Source: Salinimonas marina
GTDB lineage: Bacteria > Pseudomonadota > Gammaproteobacteria > Enterobacterales > Alteromonadaceae
Reading direction: 5' to 3'
NCBI RefSeq assembly: GCF_015644725.1
Contig: NZ_CP064795.1
Span: forward strand, 366,001-430,000
DNA: 64,000 nt
The stretch's first letter is position 1. Each line of letters begins with the position of its first letter. The translations under genes and the position numbers were made by a program. Positions 62,125-64,000 of the stretch are shown here, piece by piece. Under the pieces are notes generated by a model. The model saw nothing but the letters and a program-made list of their open reading frames with translations, did not search any database and had not been told where the DNA came from.

Positions 62125-63207
62125 ATGAACAAAACCATTCTTGTAACTGGCGGCGCGGGCTTTATCGGCTCAGCAGTGGTGCGCCATCTTATTAATGACA
62201 CCACACATACCGTTATTAACCTTGATAAGCTAACGTATGCGGGCAATCTTGAGTCGTTGCATAGTGTGGATTCGGATAGCCGTTACCACTTTGAGCAGAT
62301 TGACATTTGTGACGCCGAGGGCGTTCGTTCGGTTTTAGAGCAATACCAGCCTGATATTATTATGCACCTGGCGGCAGAGTCTCATGTAGATCGTTCAATC
62401 GATGGTCCGGGTGAGTTTATTCAGACCAATGTGGTGGGTACCTATACATTACTTGAACAGGCACGAGCTTACTGGAGTGGGCTAACGGGCCAGAAACGTG
62501 AGAGTTTTAAGTTTCATCATATTTCCACCGACGAAGTGTATGGTGATTTACCCCATCCTGATGAAGTGGACTCAGGTACCGAATTACCGCTGTTTACTGA
62601 AACAACCCCGTATGCGCCAAGCTCGCCGTACTCAGCTTCTAAGGCGTCTTCAGATCAATTGGTGCGCTCATGGTTGCGAACCTATAATTTGCCTACGCTT
62701 GTCACCAATTGCTCGAACAACTATGGACCTTATCATTTTCCGGAAAAGCTGATTCCCTTGGTGATTCTTAATGCATTGGCCGGCAAACCCTTACCCGTGT
62801 ACGGTAAAGGCAACCAGATCCGGGATTGGTTATATGTAGAAGATCACGCCCGGGCCCTGGTGCTGGTGGCTTTAAAAGGCAAAATCGGCGAAACCTATAA
62901 TATCGGCGGGCACAATGAAAAGCAGAATCTGGAAGTTGTGAACACCATATGTTCGATTCTGGATGAAGTAAAACCCAAAGAAGTACCGTACGCCGAGCAA
63001 ATCACCTATGTGCAGGACCGGCCCGGCCACGATATGCGCTATGCCATCGATGCTTCTAAAATTGAGCGGGAACTTGGTTGGTCTCCCCAGGAAACTTTTG
63101 AGTCAGGTATACGCAAAACCATCGAATGGTATCTGAATAATGAAAGCTGGTGGCAGGCGGTACAGGATGGTAGCTATCAGGGGGAGAGGCTAGGGGCAGG
63201 AAATTAG
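62125..63207 (+). CDS. rmlB: dTDP-glucose 4,6-dehydratase
   Basis: 360 residues. Second step of the pathway. [16 protein letters not shown] at residues 7-22, [11 protein letters not shown] with catalytic Asp-Glu, and [15 protein letters not shown] (YxxxK) are present. The gene order A-C-D-B is a known variant. A terminator follows at 63238, ending the sugar locus. Confidence 0.97.
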   Translation: MNKTILVTGGAGFIGSAVVRHLINDTTHTVINLDKLTYAGNLESLHSVDSDSRYHFEQIDICDAEGVRSVLEQYQPDIIMHLAAESHVDRSIDGPGEFIQTNVVGTYTLLEQARAYWSGLTGQKRESFKFHHISTDEVYGDLPHPDEVDSGTELPLFTETTPYAPSSPYSASKASSDQLVRSWLRTYNLPTLVTNCSNNYGPYHFPEKLIPLVILNALAGKPLPVYGKGNQIRDWLYVEDHARALVLVALKGKIGETYNIGGHNEKQNLEVVNTICSILDEVKPKEVPYAEQITYVQDRPGHDMRYAIDASKIERELGWSPQETFESGIRKTIEWYLNNESWWQAVQDGSYQGERLGAGN

Positions 63208-63237
63208 CTAGCAAAACGAGAAAAACCTCAACCGATT

Positions 63238-63266
63238 AAAAAGCCATCTTTGAAAGATGGCTTTTT
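63238..63266 (+). terminator. Intrinsic terminator at the end of the polysaccharide locus
   Basis: AAAAAGCCATCTT / AAGATGGCTTTTT, 13 perfect base pairs around a TGA loop, with A- and T-runs included. It can act in both directions. Confidence 0.93.
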
Positions 63267-63417
63267 ATTATGTACACCCCCGAACTAAAAGCTTGCCTAA
63301 CCGCTAAAAAACAGAATAATACGCGCGATTCAATTGCTACCTGCGTGTTCCTTACGTCCCTTCCGATAGCTGAGAAGTTTGCTTTGTTGGTTAAAGTTTT
63401 TCTTTTGTGGAGTCATC

Positions 63418-64000
63418 ATGCAAAAGTTGCGTGAGTTATCAAATCAAGTCCAGGTTGTTTTCGGTGCAATTTCCAAGCAATTTTCGAAGTTTCAGAATGA
63501 ACGCCAGTTGCCATGTCCGGCGGAGTGCGGCGCGTGTTGTAATAAACCAGATATAGAAGTGACGGTATTAGAAATGTTGCCACTGGCGCTTCATTTATTC
63601 GATAAGGGGAATGCGGAGGAGCTATTAGTTTCGTTACAAGCTGAGTCAGGCTTTGCCTGCAAATTTTTTCAGCGCACAGCTTTGGATGGAAGTCGCGGCG
63701 GGTGTTCCGTGTACGACTTTCGCCCCGGCGTTTGTCGTATGTTTGGGGTCGGGGGGTATACAACTAAAACCGGAATGGCAACATTGTCGATTTGTAGCCG
63801 GCTCAAAGAGATGATGCCTACGCAGTATGCCGAAGCGTTAATTTTTACAACTCAGCAAAGGCCACCAATGATGGCTGAGTGGCAGTCTCGGTTAACGCAA
63901 CTGGATTTTCGCATGGGCACTAAGCGTTTACCAATAAACCTAGCCGTAGCTAAAGCATTGGAGCATGTTTTAACAGCTGGCTATTATTCTGATCTTGAAA
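63418..64000 (+). CDS. YkgJ-type cysteine-cluster protein (3' end outside window)
   Basis: The frame is open to the window end, with 194 residues visible. The ATG at 63418 lies behind GTGGAG (63407-63412). The cysteine pattern LPCPAECGACCNKPDI near residues 32-47, later FACKFF, GCSVYDFRPGVCRMFG and SICSRL, is the CxxC...C signature of the YkgJ/CxxCxxCC family, thought to bind iron or zinc. Function not known with certainty. It is separate from the polysaccharide locus by a strong terminator. Confidence 0.8.
   Translation, partial: MQKLRELSNQVQVVFGAISKQFSKFQNERQLPCPAECGACCNKPDIEVTVLEMLPLALHLFDKGNAEELLVSLQAESGFACKFFQRTALDGSRGGCSVYDFRPGVCRMFGVGGYTTKTGMATLSICSRLKEMMPTQYAEALIFTTQQRPPMMAEWQSRLTQLDFRMGTKRLPINLAVAKALEHVLTAGYYSDLE

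Noticed and set aside
1..64000. tRNA, rRNA, CRISPR arrays, complete insertion sequences or prophage genes
   Set aside because: I saw no cloverleaf with a GGTTCGA-type arm, no regularly spaced repeats, and no transposase, integrase or phage structural genes in reading the window.

Overview
The window looks like a chromosomal segment of a marine gammaproteobacterium, most likely of the Alteromonadales (Alteromonas-like). The reasons are a MotX-type sodium flagellar motor protein beside rnr-rlmB, the ubiJ-ubiB and fre-ubiD pairs, a long zinc-free S14, moderate G+C, and sulfotransferase-rich surface sugar genes. The family-level placement is an inference from gene content, because no search could be run.

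Positions 1-20 kb hold housekeeping and metabolic genes. They run: ubiquinone synthesis (ubiJ end, ubiB), a cold-shock protein, a small P-loop kinase-like protein, an exported SurA-like protein, a PLP cysteine synthase-like enzyme divergent from an Lrp/AsnC regulator, glutaryl-CoA dehydrogenase, and a cyanide-insensitive type bd oxidase operon (cydAB) whose GbsR/MarR-type regulator carries a one-base frameshift. After these come a periplasmic binding-protein-like gene, an M28 peptidase, fre-ubiD, a TIGR02647-type small protein, motX, rnr and rlmB. Positions 20-24 kb hold a secreted subtilase with a PPC domain and a hybrid sensor kinase.

Positions 24.3-32.9 kb contain the spc and alpha ribosomal operons (rplN to rpmJ, then rpsM to rplQ, including secY and rpoA). 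The S10 operon that usually precedes rplN is absent; the sensor kinase sits there instead.

Positions 32.9-63.2 kb form a roughly 30-kb surface polysaccharide locus. It encodes precursor pathways for UDP-ManNAcA (wecB, wecC), GDP-L-fucose (gmd, fcl) and dTDP-L-rhamnose (rmlA, C, D, B). It also has several very large multidomain glycosyltransferases, two sulfotransferase-like proteins, two methyltransferase proteins and an AlgX/AlgJ-like O-acetylation protein. A roughly 38-residue repeat (WYLxxYPDV...HYxxxGxxEGR) recurs six times in three proteins. The locus contains no recognisable flippase, polymerase, ABC exporter or initiating membrane transferase. Its centre (about 41.1-47.1 kb) is strikingly AT-rich, begins inside a 1321-residue triple glycosyltransferase gene, and contains a decayed reverse-strand gene. 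A second decayed gene follows fcl. The predicted product is a sulfated, possibly O-acetylated polymer containing Fuc, Rha and ManNAcA. The window closes with the start of a YkgJ-type cysteine-cluster protein gene.
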